62,346 bases of DNA from a virus. A program made the translations under genes and the position numbers. Of the stretch, positions 32,859 through 41,040 are shown piece after piece; within the stretch, counting starts at the first letter, position 1, and each line of letters starts with the position of its first letter. The notes under the pieces were generated by a model. That model searched no databases, was not told where the DNA came from, and worked only from the letters and a program-made list of their open reading frames with translations. The DNA lies in the IMG/VR virus record IMGVR_UViG_3300036790_000248, positions 1 to 62,346 of that record. The stretch is one strand, 5' to 3'.

Positions 32859-34461
32859 CACAGTGTGGACGGATCGGTCGCGGATTGAAACGCACCAACG
32901 CTGCGCCCGGCTGCGCTGGCTGGAGTACCACGCCGAGGGTACGGGCATCGTACCCGCGAAGAAGCCGCTGCCGCTGGCCGTGGGCGGGAGCGTGCATAAG
33001 GGATTGGAGACGCTGCTCCTGCGTGCCATCGACATGGAATACATGGGCATCAAGACGCTGGAGGACGGCGTGGAGGATGTCGCCGTCGCCGCGGCGCTGG
33101 CCGACTTCTCCACCCACCGTTCCGCCCTGGCGCTGGACACGACCGAGCTGGCGGCGATGGCGGTCACGCCGACGGACTCGTTCGACGCGCAGGTGTCGGC
33201 GCAAGCCAAGGAACTCGGCCTGACCGCCGACGATCCGGCGATCGCGGAACTGTTCTCGCGCCAGCGGAATGCAGCGGCGGAGTTCGACAACTGGCTGTAT
33301 CGGGAGCAGGCGGCCTTAGTGGAGGGGATGGTGCGGGCCTACGCCCGGCGCCGATTGCGCCCGCTGCTGGAGGAATACGAGGTGCTGGAGGTGGAGCGGG
33401 AGGGGGATTGGGAACTGGCGGAGGTGCCTGCATTATACAACGTTCAAGGGTTGCACTTGGAGCCGCCGACAGCGTATTCGATCCGCTTCATGTCCCGCCC
33501 CGACGCCCTCCTGCGATCCCGCGCCGACAACTCCCTGTACCTGCTGTCGTACAAGACTGCCGCGTCGTGGGACGTGCGTAAGGCCAGGGACGCCGAACAC
33601 GATATGCAGGGATTGAGTGAGGGGGTAGAGGTGGAGCGGAGGCTGGGGGAGTGGTGGCGCATAATCCAAGATTCTAAGACGCCTCTGGGAACCTTCTCTC
33701 TGGATACATCAGAAGCAATGGTGAAGTTTCTCGCGTCCCTGCCCGCCCCGCCCCGCATCCTCGGCATCCGCTACGAATACCTGCTCAAAGGCGCCCGCTA
33801 CGCCGACAAGGATCTCGGATCGCGGTTCGGCATCAACGTGTGGGCCCAGCGCAGCCACCTGATCCGCGCCTACCAGTCCGACGCCGCGGGATGGTGCTGG
33901 TCGTACGACTTCCTCAAGGACGACGGAGGGACGTCCAAACTCTACTATAAGAATTGGCGCCCGCGCGCGGTGTGGGAGCACATGACCGTGAAGGCGTGGA
34001 TCGACATGCTGGACGCTTCGACGGAGACCATGTCCGCCTACGACTCCACCGTGGGCCAGGAACCGCGACCGCTGGGCTGGGGCTCGCCGGCGCAGGCGCA
34101 AGGGTACACGGCGACGCATCCGCTGGACGATTGCTTCGTGGCTCCGCTGACCGTGTATCGATCCGACGACCAGCTCCGCGACTGGATCGAGCAGGTAGAG
34201 GCGCAGGAGACGCGCGTGGCCGAGGGAGTGGCGGCCGTGGACGCGGCGACGGACGACGGTGAGCGTCGGCACCTCCTCAATGTCCTGTTCCCGATGTCGC
34301 GCCGTGCATGCTCCTACCCGACGGAGTGTTCGATGGTCAGGGTATGCTATGGCGGCGACGATATCCGTACCGCGCCGCTGGAGTCAGGACTGTATCGTCC
34401 GAGGACGCCGAACCACCAGGCGGAGAAGGACGCGGCGGCGCCGGCTTCGACGGAAGGCTGA
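32845..34461 (+). CDS. Cas4/RecB-like PD-(D/E)XK nuclease with Fe-S cysteines
   Basis: Encodes 538 residues from ATG 32845. RSRIETHQRCARLRWLEYH at 11-29 and LAVGGSVHKGLE at 44-55 (His51) match the N-terminal motifs of RecB-family (PDDEXK_1) nucleases. FMSRPDALLR and LLSYKTAASW supply the likely Asp and Lys of the active site. Cys20 together with Cys489, Cys495 and Cys501 is the cysteine arrangement of the Fe-S cluster in Cas4 and AddB. It probably processes DNA ends for recombination with the RecA-fold ATPase at 44617, or degrades host DNA. Confidence 0.78.
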   Translation: MDVANTVWTDRSRIETHQRCARLRWLEYHAEGTGIVPAKKPLPLAVGGSVHKGLETLLLRAIDMEYMGIKTLEDGVEDVAVAAALADFSTHRSALALDTTELAAMAVTPTDSFDAQVSAQAKELGLTADDPAIAELFSRQRNAAAEFDNWLYREQAALVEGMVRAYARRRLRPLLEEYEVLEVEREGDWELAEVPALYNVQGLHLEPPTAYSIRFMSRPDALLRSRADNSLYLLSYKTAASWDVRKARDAEHDMQGLSEGVEVERRLGEWWRIIQDSKTPLGTFSLDTSEAMVKFLASLPAPPRILGIRYEYLLKGARYADKDLGSRFGINVWAQRSHLIRAYQSDAAGWCWSYDFLKDDGGTSKLYYKNWRPRAVWEHMTVKAWIDMLDASTETMSAYDSTVGQEPRPLGWGSPAQAQGYTATHPLDDCFVAPLTVYRSDDQLRDWIEQVEAQETRVAEGVAAVDAATDDGERRHLLNVLFPMSRRACSYPTECSMVRVCYGGDDIRTAPLESGLYRPRTPNHQAEKDAAAPASTEG

Positions 34462-34497
34462 AGGCAAATGGCACAGACGACACGGAGGATGGAAATG

Positions 34498-35115
34498 AAG
34501 CGTGAGTTACAGCCTGCAATTGAAGCGACGTTGCGTTGGCCGGATGGTTGGCCGCGCACCCTCATTGAGCACCGCCAGTCGCGGAGCGCATGGAAAAAGC
34601 CAGCCATCGAATACCAGAAAGCGATCACAAAGGAACTGATTGCGTTAAAGGTGACCGCTGCAAGTATCACTTTCAATGCTTCGGGCTCCCGCGATCCAGG
34701 CGTTGCTGTGTGGTACTCCCTAGAATCCGCCGATGATGTCTCGTGGCAGATAGGGTTGCAGATCGACAACCCCGCCCCGACGCTGGCAGAGATTGATACC
34801 GCTTTTAAGCGGTTGTCTGTGAGGTGTCATCCGGACACTCATCCCGACGACGCGAACGCTCTTGAAATGTTCAAGAAAATCAATGGTTTCAGAATGGCCG
34901 CCCGCGCCTACATTCTGGGGACTGCGGCTCCGGCACTGGAGAACTGCTTCCCGATGGATCGGTTCGTGGACGTGAAGCAAAATCTCGCTGGAGCGCGTTT
35001 GTTTATCGCATACGTTCGCGGCATGGAGCGGCTCGGCGGCCCTGCCGTCGTGAAGCGAATCATGGAGCGCACATTCCGCACAGCGTTGACCGCTGGCGCA
35101 TCGGAGGCAGCATGA
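34498..35115 (+). CDS. J-domain (DnaJ-like) protein
   Basis: Encodes 205 residues from ATG 34498 behind GGAGG; an ATG at 34468 would add ten residues. The middle carries a J-domain: TLAEIDTAFKRLSVRCHPDT with the HPD signature at 111-113, then an amphipathic helix with FKKINGFRMAARAYILG. J-domains stimulate DnaK-type Hsp70 ATPase. An N-terminal domain of 85 residues may choose the client. It probably recruits host DnaK for replication-complex or capsid remodelling, as inferred from the HPD. Confidence 0.75.
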   Translation, partial: KRELQPAIEATLRWPDGWPRTLIEHRQSRSAWKKPAIEYQKAITKELIALKVTAASITFNASGSRDPGVAVWYSLESADDVSWQIGLQIDNPAPTLAEIDTAFKRLSVRCHPDTHPDDANALEMFKKINGFRMAARAYILGTAAPALENCFPMDRFVDVKQNLAGARLFIAYVRGMERLGGPAVVKRIMERTFRTALTAGASEAA

Positions 35116-35513
35116 GCACATTCCCGCAACTGGTCGGGCGCGTCGAAGAAGAACTCGCCGAACCAAACGAACTCGAAATGCTCAAAGCGCAAGTTGCCGA
35201 GATGCAGGACGAGCTAAACACGATCAAGGCGATTCTCATGCGACAGTACGGCGCGTTCAAGGCGGGCTTCGGCGATCAGGCCATTGTGACCGCAGACAGT
35301 TCTAGCAAGTGGGATTCGATCAAAAACCGGATGCCGCCTCGCCACAAGGAAGCTATCGACATGCTGCTACTGCAAGGCTCCATGAAGCGCACACAACTCG
35401 CATCCGCGCTGAAGATGGACTATTCCAATTGCACCAAGAACGTTGTAGGCGTGCTCAAATCGCAAGGCTGGATCGTGGAAAACGGCGGTAATTTATCGCT
35501 GAAACCGTTGTAG
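35112..35513 (+). CDS. Coiled-coil winged-helix protein, putative regulator
   Basis: Encodes 133 residues from ATG 35112, overlapping the J-domain gene by four bases. Residues 15-45 form a coiled coil (LEMLKAQVAEMQDELNTIKA). The C-terminal 60 read as a winged helix (EAIDMLLLQGSMKRTQLASA, NVVGVLKSQGWIVENGG). It probably binds DNA as a dimer and may regulate early genes. Confidence 0.65.
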   Translation: MSTFPQLVGRVEEELAEPNELEMLKAQVAEMQDELNTIKAILMRQYGAFKAGFGDQAIVTADSSSKWDSIKNRMPPRHKEAIDMLLLQGSMKRTQLASALKMDYSNCTKNVVGVLKSQGWIVENGGNLSLKPL

Positions 35514-35537
35514 TGCAGGGAAAGGGGAATCCTGAAA

Positions 35538-35777
35538 ATGGCGAATCCAAGTGAGCCAAAGTTTACCAAGGGGCCGTGGCGAATCTCTTCGTTGCAGAAG
35601 TGGTACGTAATTCCGGGCGATGGGGCGGAGCCTATCTGTTCGCTGGCCGAAGCGCTGCAAGCCGCTTTACCGCACATTGAGGCTTTGACTTATTCAGGGC
35701 ACAGACCGCCCTCAGTTGCGGAAGCGAAACGAGTCAAGGCATTGATTGAGGCAGCGCTGAAGAAAGCAGGACTTTAA
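35538..35777 (+). CDS. Small hypothetical protein
   Basis: Seventy-nine residues from ATG 35538 behind AAAGGGG. It starts MANPSEPKFTKGPWRISSLQ, a GPWR pattern seen in short phage proteins of unknown role. The helical C-terminus ends KRVKALIEAALKKAGL. Its stop overlaps the next ATG. Confidence 0.6.
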   Translation: MANPSEPKFTKGPWRISSLQKWYVIPGDGAEPICSLAEALQAALPHIEALTYSGHRPPSVAEAKRVKALIEAALKKAGL

Positions 35778-35947
35778 TGGCGAGTGACGAAAAGTGGGAT
35801 AACGGGAAGTGGCAGGCTGCGGTCATGCACCTGCTGGCTTGTAGATCGGAAGTCGCTGCCTGCCCAGTGTGCGTGGAGATTGAACGGCAGACGAAGATCG
35901 AGCCGCCGCGCACAATTCTTGAACTGGGGGCAACCGATGGCGAGTGA
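35777..35947 (+). CDS. Small Cys-containing protein
   Basis: Fifty-six residues from ATG 35777 (MASDEKWDNGKWQAAVMHLL, then CRSEVAACPVCVEIE). Its start shares a base with the previous stop (TAATG) and its end overlaps the next gene by 11 bases. MASD is repeated at the next start. Function unknown. Confidence 0.52.
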   Translation: MASDEKWDNGKWQAAVMHLLACRSEVAACPVCVEIERQTKIEPPRTILELGATDGE

Positions 35948-36242
35948 CGGAGCGATGAAAGCAGCGCGGGAAATTACGAAGTTCGTGAACTTTCTGCTGG
36001 AGCCGTGCGAGTCGCAGATTGCGAATGTGGATGCGGACTTGGCAGCCATCGTGGACCGTGAGGCCGTGGCTCCGCTCAGAGAGGCGCTACAGGGATTGAT
36101 GTATCTGACCGACCAAGGCCGAGAAGGCGGGATGATTCTGTCGCGCTACGACGGCAAGCCTATCACAAACGCCGATCAAGGCGTGATCGACCGCGCATAC
36201 CTAGCGGCTGAGGCTGCACTGAAGCTGGCCGGGGGAGAGTGA
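35937..36242 (+). CDS. Small hypothetical protein
   Basis: Encodes 101 residues from ATG 35937 with GGGGGC upstream. It is helical, with AADQ-like segments (EALQGLMYLTDQGREGGMIL and DQGVIDRAYLAAEAALKLAG). It ends at the recurrent GGGGGAGAGTGAGAT junction that also provides the ribosome site of the methylase-like gene. Confidence 0.58.
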   Translation: MASDGAMKAAREITKFVNFLLEPCESQIANVDADLAAIVDREAVAPLREALQGLMYLTDQGREGGMILSRYDGKPITNADQGVIDRAYLAAEAALKLAGGE

Positions 36243-36243
36243 G

Positions 36244-36810
36244 ATGCGGGTACTGGTCGCTTGCGAGTTCTCTGGTGTAGTCATGCGGGCGTTTCGCAAA
36301 CGCGGCCATGATGCGTGGGCCTATGACGCGCTGGAGCCTGTCGCGGATTATCACATGCAGCGCGATTTATCATCACGCGCAACAGGCCACGCATGGTTCG
36401 AGCACAAACACTGGGATTTGATGATTGCCTTCCCACCGTGTACGCATTTGGCTGTGAGTGGTGCGCGTTGGTTCAAGGATAAACGCAAGGAACAGGCTGA
36501 GGCGATTGAGTTTGTGCTTCATCTGGCGAATGCGCTTGTGCCGCGGATTGCCATCGAGAATCCGATTGGTGTATTGAGCACGAAATGGCGCAAGCCCGAT
36601 CAGATTATCCAGCCATGGCAATTCGGGCATGGAGAGACGAAGGCGACGTGTTTGTGGCTGAAGAACCTGCCGAAACTGGTGCCTACGGATGTAGTGGAAG
36701 GCCGGGAGCAACGCATCTGGAAAATGGCTCCGTCGCCGGATCGCTGGAAGCGTCGCAGCGTGACGTATCAGGGGATCGCGGACGCGATGGCAGAGCAGTG
36801 GGGAGAGTGA
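36244..36810 (+). CDS. DNA cytosine-methylase-like protein
   Basis: Encodes 188 residues from ATG 36244. MRVLVACEFSGVVMRAFRKR gives a degenerate cofactor-binding motif. AFPPCTHLAVSG contains the PPC catalytic-type motif (Cys66), and RIAIENPIGVLS resembles the ENV motif as ENP (105-107). The protein is short relative to full C5 methyltransferases and appears to lack a target-recognition domain. It may modify phage DNA against restriction, or be a divergent, possibly inactive relative. A decayed paralogue lies at 30112..30704. Confidence 0.72.
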   Translation: MRVLVACEFSGVVMRAFRKRGHDAWAYDALEPVADYHMQRDLSSRATGHAWFEHKHWDLMIAFPPCTHLAVSGARWFKDKRKEQAEAIEFVLHLANALVPRIAIENPIGVLSTKWRKPDQIIQPWQFGHGETKATCLWLKNLPKLVPTDVVEGREQRIWKMAPSPDRWKRRSVTYQGIADAMAEQWGE

Positions 36811-36822
36811 GATATGCCAGGA
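36800..36822 (+). repeat. 23-base junction repeat, copy 1
   Basis: Starts GGGGAGAGTGAGAT and runs through ATGCCAGGA. An identical 23-base copy lies at 40285..40307. Each spans the stop of a methylase-like gene and the start codon of the following open frame. Confidence 0.8.
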
Positions 36823-36963
36823 GAGAAGACGCCGATGTGGTGCAGGGTGTTGGGGGAGTGTGCCGTCTGGCTCTGGGTGCTTACCTTAACTGGCGCAGTA
36901 GTGTGTTTGGCAGCCGCCGCATTTTGGTGGCTAACTTTCGAGATCATCAAGGAGAGCCGATGA
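36814..36963 (+). CDS. Small single-span membrane protein
   Basis: Forty-nine residues from ATG 36814, inside the junction repeat that supplies its GGGGAG ribosome site. A long hydrophobic stretch (VWLWVLTLTGAVVCLAAAAF) ends with WWLTFEIIKESR. It may sit in the host inner membrane. Function unknown. Confidence 0.55.
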   Translation: MPGEKTPMWCRVLGECAVWLWVLTLTGAVVCLAAAAFWWLTFEIIKESR

Positions 36964-36994
36964 CCCACTCAGCAGAAGAGACCGAGAGTTGCCC

Positions 36995-38047
36995 ATGACT
37001 GTAGGACGCGATGGCAAGCAAGGGTTGGGCGGCAAGTCGCATAGGTCGCACGCTTCCGGCAAAGGACGCTCTGCAAGATTCGCCGCACAAATTAAAGACA
37101 ATCTAGAGAGGCAGGTATCGCGTATGGAAAAAGACCTTCGCAATGAAGCCGCTAAAAAGATGGTCGATTTGGTTGAGAAATCTTGGGACAAGCAAGGACT
37201 GACCGAAGACGAAAGAGACGCACTAGTGTCGGGGCACTCCACGGGCACGGGAGAGAAGTGCCCACACTGTGGAAGCACTGACCGTGGAGTATTTCTGGGG
37301 CAGGCAGATGGCTGCACAGCCGCGAATCACGATGATTGGCACGACGAAATCGGCTCCACGGGCACGGGAAGGACGCCGCAATGCCCGCACTGTATTCACG
37401 CTCCGCATATTGGATATTGCTTGGCTCCGGGATGCGGTTGTCTTATCACAAGTCGGGAGGCCGCACCTGTGACGGAAAGGACGGAGGAAACGCCGACGCT
37501 GGATGAGAGTCAGGCCAAGTTGGTCGTGTGGGGCACGGAATGTTTCGGAGCGGAGCACATGGCGGATCGCAAGGTTCGCGCTCTGCGGCTGATGGAGGAA
37601 GCTATCGAGTTTTCACAGGCGGTCGAAGCGCCGATTGAACAGTGCCGCAAGTTGGTGGATTACGTCTACTCACGGCCACCCGGCAAGCCGACACAGGAAC
37701 TGGGAGGCATTGGCGTGACTTGGCTCGTCGCCGCTGCTGCGCTCGGAGAAAGCGCCGCCGAAGCATTACGCTGCGAAATGGAGCGGATCGCTAAGAAACT
37801 GCCATCCCACTTCGCCAAGAGGAATCAGCAAAAACTCGACGCAGGATTCGACGCTCAAGGGGAGGCCGCATCCGAGCCGCCCACGCAGCCAGCCACGACG
37901 CTAATTATGCTGCTCAATGAGGCGTGGGGATTGCTTGATTCCGCAAAGATTGCCATCAGGGATGAGGATACCTTGCGCGATTGGAGAGCGGCAGTAGAGC
38001 CAATTCTGCTTACTGGAAAGTTGGCGGCGGCAGCGCCCACGGGCTAG
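36995..38047 (+). CDS. MazG-like nucleotide pyrophosphohydrolase with zinc knuckles
   Basis: Encodes 350 residues from ATG 36995. A basic helical N-terminus is followed by two related cysteine modules (STGTGEKCPHCGS and STGTGRTPQCPHC, then CLAPGCGC), probably zinc-binding. Residues about 170-290 match the phage MazG-like family: RLMEEAIEFSQAVEAP with EExxE-type metal ligands and PTQELGGIGVTWLVAAAALG. These enzymes hydrolyse (d)NTPs to monophosphates. The ORF ends at TAG 38045, but the same frame continues with 37 protein-like codons to a TGA at 38159, so an amber stop may have shortened the protein. Confidence 0.7.
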   Translation: MTVGRDGKQGLGGKSHRSHASGKGRSARFAAQIKDNLERQVSRMEKDLRNEAAKKMVDLVEKSWDKQGLTEDERDALVSGHSTGTGEKCPHCGSTDRGVFLGQADGCTAANHDDWHDEIGSTGTGRTPQCPHCIHAPHIGYCLAPGCGCLITSREAAPVTERTEETPTLDESQAKLVVWGTECFGAEHMADRKVRALRLMEEAIEFSQAVEAPIEQCRKLVDYVYSRPPGKPTQELGGIGVTWLVAAAALGESAAEALRCEMERIAKKLPSHFAKRNQQKLDAGFDAQGEAASEPPTQPATTLIMLLNEAWGLLDSAKIAIRDEDTLRDWRAAVEPILLTGKLAAAAPTG

Positions 38048-38200
38048 TGGGTCAAGGATGCAGTCGATGAAATATGGGCACGCTGGCAGGATATGTGCAG
38101 CCCGTTCAATCCCGGCACAATGGAAGAGATCATCAAGAAGCATCTGCGCCCCACCAGTTGACTAAGGGCGACCCCATTTTGAGCACACTAGGAGGCGAAA

Positions 38201-38521
38201 GTGATCAAGGCGATTAGGACAGTTTTAGCTGTATCAATTCTTGGAGGTTGTGCAATGGCGCAGCAATTCACTCTTCCGGTGCAACAAGGCACGCTGAAGC
38301 GGGTTGAGCAGATTTCCGCTGACGAAAAGGCCGAGTTGCAAAAAGCAGCCGATGCAGTGACCAAGGCGCAAGCAGATTTCGAGGCCGCAAAATCCAAGGT
38401 TGCTACGGCACACAAAATGACCCGCGAAAACTACATGGAATGGTCATCGTGGTACGAGTTCGACGGCGATTTCATATTGCAGCGATTTTCGTTCAACATA
38501 GTAAATCACGTTGGATGGTGA
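38201..38521 (+). CDS. Small secreted protein or lipoprotein
   Basis: Encodes 106 residues from GTG 38201 with AGGAGG upstream. A signal peptide with an LGGC lipobox-like site (IRTVLAVSILGGCAMAQ) allows either lipidation at the Cys or cleavage after AMA. The mature part has a coiled coil (ISADEKAELQKAADAVTKAQ). It could be a phage-encoded envelope protein affecting superinfection, or a lysis partner. Both are inference. Confidence 0.6.
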   Translation: MIKAIRTVLAVSILGGCAMAQQFTLPVQQGTLKRVEQISADEKAELQKAADAVTKAQADFEAAKSKVATAHKMTRENYMEWSSWYEFDGDFILQRFSFNIVNHVGW

Positions 38522-38533
38522 GGGGAGGCGCTG

Positions 38534-38749
38534 ATGCCCAAGGAAGTGAAGCCGGGGACGAGGGGAGCCCAATGTCCCGATAGCTCCTATACGCACATTT
38601 GGAACGGCTGCGAGTTTCCCGGCGTAGTGCTGCGATTTAAGCATGTGCAGATCGGGCTGGATCGCCACAGCATCAGGCTCTACGTGTTCGGTAAGCGAAT
38701 CGTAAACTGGAATCGCAAGGAGAATTATGAGCAGCAGCCCATCAGATAA
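38534..38749 (+). CDS. Small hypothetical protein
   Basis: Seventy-one residues from ATG 38534 behind GGGGAGG. A beta-rich domain (PGVVLRFKHVQIGLDRHSIR) is followed by a basic tail. It overlaps the next gene by 23 bases. Confidence 0.58.
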   Translation: MPKEVKPGTRGAQCPDSSYTHIWNGCEFPGVVLRFKHVQIGLDRHSIRLYVFGKRIVNWNRKENYEQQPIR

Positions 38750-39653
38750 GCCGACGAAGCCGAGCGCCGCGAAGGTGTGCGTGATGTGCGAGACGCCGAT
38801 TTATTTCGGCGAAGCATACAGCGAAGGCCGCAACGTTTTTGTCCATGCGGATCGTTCAACCTGCAAACGGAATATCGTGCAAGCCAAGCCAGTTGAGGCG
38901 GAGAGTGGCGTGGAAGCGCCTCCAACGGTGGGAGAAGTTTCTCAGAAAGCTGCATTGATTCAGCAAGCGCAAAAGATAGTCCGATTGGAGGCCGAGATTA
39001 AGGCGCTCCGGGCAGCGCTCCCGCAGGAAACGCCCGCACAGCCATGCATGGTCGGATGGAATGAAGGGTTGCGGGCAATCTTCGAGGCGGAGGCGAAGCG
39101 CTTTCACTTGCCACTCGAAATGAAGGACGAGAGGCTGCAAAACTATGCCGCACACGAGACTCGCATCGCCTACATCATGTTTCAGTTCGGCTACCACCAA
39201 GCAGCGCAGATTCCGCTCCCGCAGGAAACGCCCGCACAGCCGATCGAGGTAACGCGATTTGCCGAGTTCGATGATGCGGAACATCCGGCGAATCAGTGGT
39301 GGGAGAAGCACGGCCAATACATGCTCAGCGGCGGTGGTCGCCGCGAATTCATCTGGGCCTGTCGCGGATGGATCGCACGGGAGCAATTAGCGTGCGGCGT
39401 AGATGTGACTGGCGACTCAATGCAGGAAGCGGCGCTGGCGAGTTCCGCTCCGGCCCCTTCCGGCGTCGAGCAACGAGCCGCAACGGAACTGCGCACATTG
39501 CTCAATAGATGGGAGGGTTACTTTGAAGCGTTCACGAGTCCCTTCTATACGAAAACTGGCGAGCCGGATGCGATGCAGGGGTTGCGTCAGTGCATCACGG
39601 AATTGCAGGAACTTCTGGAGGCTGAGGCCGCTCTGCGTGGAGGGGGAGACTGA
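38727..39653 (+). CDS. Modular hypothetical protein with internal repeats
   Basis: Encodes 308 residues from ATG 38727 with AAGGAG upstream. It opens with a cysteine pair (KVCVMCETPIYFGEAYSEG, later CKRN), then a coiled coil (QAQKIVRLEAEIKALRAALP). Two LPQETPAQP linkers, coded by a 28-base direct repeat, separate helical modules. The multi-module layout with duplicated linkers suggests assembly by recombination. Function unknown. Confidence 0.6.
   Translation: MSSSPSDKPTKPSAAKVCVMCETPIYFGEAYSEGRNVFVHADRSTCKRNIVQAKPVEAESGVEAPPTVGEVSQKAALIQQAQKIVRLEAEIKALRAALPQETPAQPCMVGWNEGLRAIFEAEAKRFHLPLEMKDERLQNYAAHETRIAYIMFQFGYHQAAQIPLPQETPAQPIEVTRFAEFDDAEHPANQWWEKHGQYMLSGGGRREFIWACRGWIAREQLACGVDVTGDSMQEAALASSAPAPSGVEQRAATELRTLLNRWEGYFEAFTSPFYTKTGEPDAMQGLRQCITELQELLEAEAALRGGGD
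39016..39043 (+). repeat. 28-base direct repeat, copy 1
   Basis: Starts CGCTCCCGCAGGAAACGCCC and encodes LPQETPAQP. Identical to 39214..39241 within the same gene. Confidence 0.85.
39214..39241 (+). repeat. 28-base direct repeat, copy 2
   Basis: Second copy of the linker-coding repeat, 198 bases after copy 1 and in the same frame. Confidence 0.85.
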
Positions 39654-39656
39654 CAA

Positions 39657-40295
39657 GTGCGGATACTTGATCTATTCTGCGGCGCGGGCGGGGCGGCGAT
39701 GGGACTGCATCAGGCGTTCCCCGGAGCCTACGTAATCGGCATAGACTCCGAGCCTCAGCCGAACTACCCGTTCTTGTTTATGCAGATGGATTGGCTAGAA
39801 GGCGCGCAAAAGTACATTGATTGGGCAGAGTTCTTTTGGTGCTCTCCAGTTTGCAAAAGATATACACAAATGCTTAATCACGGGCTGACTGACCGAAACA
39901 AACATCCCGATTTTATTCCAAGAGTGCGTAAGTGGCTCCTGGCGAATGCTGGGAAGCGTCCTTGGGTTATAGAAAATGTCGCCGGCGCTCCGTTGCTCAA
40001 TGCCAATATGCTGTGCGGAGAGATGTTCGGACTACGAGTGATGCGGCATCGTTTCTTCGAGACTTCGTTCGCTGTTAAGTCCCCAAAGCACCCAAAGCAC
40101 GATAAACGGGGTGCGATCCGCAAGCAAGGTGATGGTGGCTGGTACTACCGCGTGTACGGACACGAAACCGGGAAGGCGTCATGGGGCGCGGCTATGGGGA
40201 TTGACTGGATGCGCTCGCCGGAACTCGCACAAGCCATCCCGCCAGCCTACTCACGTTACATCGGAGAGCAATTCAAGCTAGTAGGGGGAGAGTGA
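39657..40295 (+). CDS. DNA (cytosine-5) methyltransferase
   Basis: Encodes 212 residues from GTG 39657. Motif I is clear (MRILDLFCGAGGAAMGLHQA). Motif IV is SPVC (Cys66), in place of the usual PPC but with the catalytic Cys kept. Motif VI is ENV at 106-108 (VIENVAGAP). The C-terminus (QAIPPAYSRYIGEQFK) matches the final motif X of the family. The enzyme is small, as is typical of phage orphan methylases, and probably protects phage DNA. Confidence 0.82.
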   Translation: MRILDLFCGAGGAAMGLHQAFPGAYVIGIDSEPQPNYPFLFMQMDWLEGAQKYIDWAEFFWCSPVCKRYTQMLNHGLTDRNKHPDFIPRVRKWLLANAGKRPWVIENVAGAPLLNANMLCGEMFGLRVMRHRFFETSFAVKSPKHPKHDKRGAIRKQGDGGWYYRVYGHETGKASWGAAMGIDWMRSPELAQAIPPAYSRYIGEQFKLVGGE

Positions 40296-40307
40296 GATAT
40301 GCCAGGA
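40285..40307 (+). repeat. 23-base junction repeat, copy 2
   Basis: Identical to 36800..36822 and likewise covers the end of a DNA-methylase gene and the ATGCCAGGA that follows. Confidence 0.8.
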
Positions 40308-40311
40308 AACG

Positions 40312-40389
40312 ATGAAGGAATGCCAAGAGGAATGGGATTCAGTGTCTTCGTTGCGGGCGCGTTCGGCTCCTGCCGGGAAGGAAAAGTAA
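40312..40389 (+). CDS. Very small open frame (uncertain)
   Basis: Twenty-five residues (MKECQEEWDSVSSLRARSAP then AGKEK) ending directly before ATG 40390. A competing 43-residue frame starts at ATG 40299 in the junction repeat. Either or neither may be translated. Confidence 0.28.
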   Translation: MKECQEEWDSVSSLRARSAPAGKEK

Positions 40390-40833
40390 ATGGGAATGTA
40401 TACGGAGTTGTGCATCGGCGTGGAATTTAAGAAAGACACCCCTGCGGATGTTATCGCGTGCCTCTCGCAAATGGCGTCACCTTCGGATGCTGTCAAGTTT
40501 GATCCGCCAGAGAGTTTGGCCGCGCATCCCTTATTCAAGACGGATCGTTGGCATTGGATGCTTAGGAGTGGTGGAAGTTACTACTTCGCCGCGAAGCCCT
40601 GCCTAGTATGGCAGCGTGATGAGATCACGGATTCGTACTTTCTTACGGTGTTGACCAACATTAAGAACTATACGGGCGAGTGGGAACAGTTTATGGGCTT
40701 CATCGCCCCTTGGCTCTGTACGCAGGGATTTCTTGGCTACTATCGCTATGAGGAAGATGACGAACCGACGCTGCTTTACAACGATGACGGAACAATCGTA
40801 TGGCGTCGGACGAGCGGTGAACCCCATGCCTGA
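40390..40833 (+). CDS. Hypothetical protein
   Basis: Encodes 147 residues from ATG 40390 with GGAAGGAAAAG upstream. It begins MGMYTELCIGVEFKKDTPAD, a start I associate with short phage proteins of unknown function. It is aromatic-rich (RWHWMLRSGGSYYFAAKPC). It overlaps the lipoprotein gene by eight bases. Confidence 0.65.
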   Translation: MGMYTELCIGVEFKKDTPADVIACLSQMASPSDAVKFDPPESLAAHPLFKTDRWHWMLRSGGSYYFAAKPCLVWQRDEITDSYFLTVLTNIKNYTGEWEQFMGFIAPWLCTQGFLGYYRYEEDDEPTLLYNDDGTIVWRRTSGEPHA

Positions 40834-41005
40834 CCCGAAGCCCTGCCTCATCGTGATCGCATTGCTGCTGCTGAGTGGCTGCGCGGTCGTGCGAGCCCCG
40901 AAACGGGCGTATCAGTTCATGTACTGCAACCAGATGAACCCTGACGGCAAGCATTGCGATGTGTGGGCAACGACGTGCGGGAAACTCGATTGCGCGGGGC
41001 GCTGA
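40826..41005 (+). CDS. Small lipoprotein
   Basis: Fifty-nine residues from ATG 40826. The signal sequence CLIVIALLLLSGC ends in a good lipobox (LSGC), predicting lipid attachment at the cysteine. The mature part has four further Cys. Phage lipoproteins can block receptors or serve as outer-membrane spanins. No endolysin is nearby here, so a superinfection role is the more attractive guess. Confidence 0.62.
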   Translation: MPDPKPCLIVIALLLLSGCAVVRAPKRAYQFMYCNQMNPDGKHCDVWATTCGKLDCAGR

Positions 41006-41040
41006 AGCCGGAGCGGGGCCACTGAGAAAGGAAGGGAACG

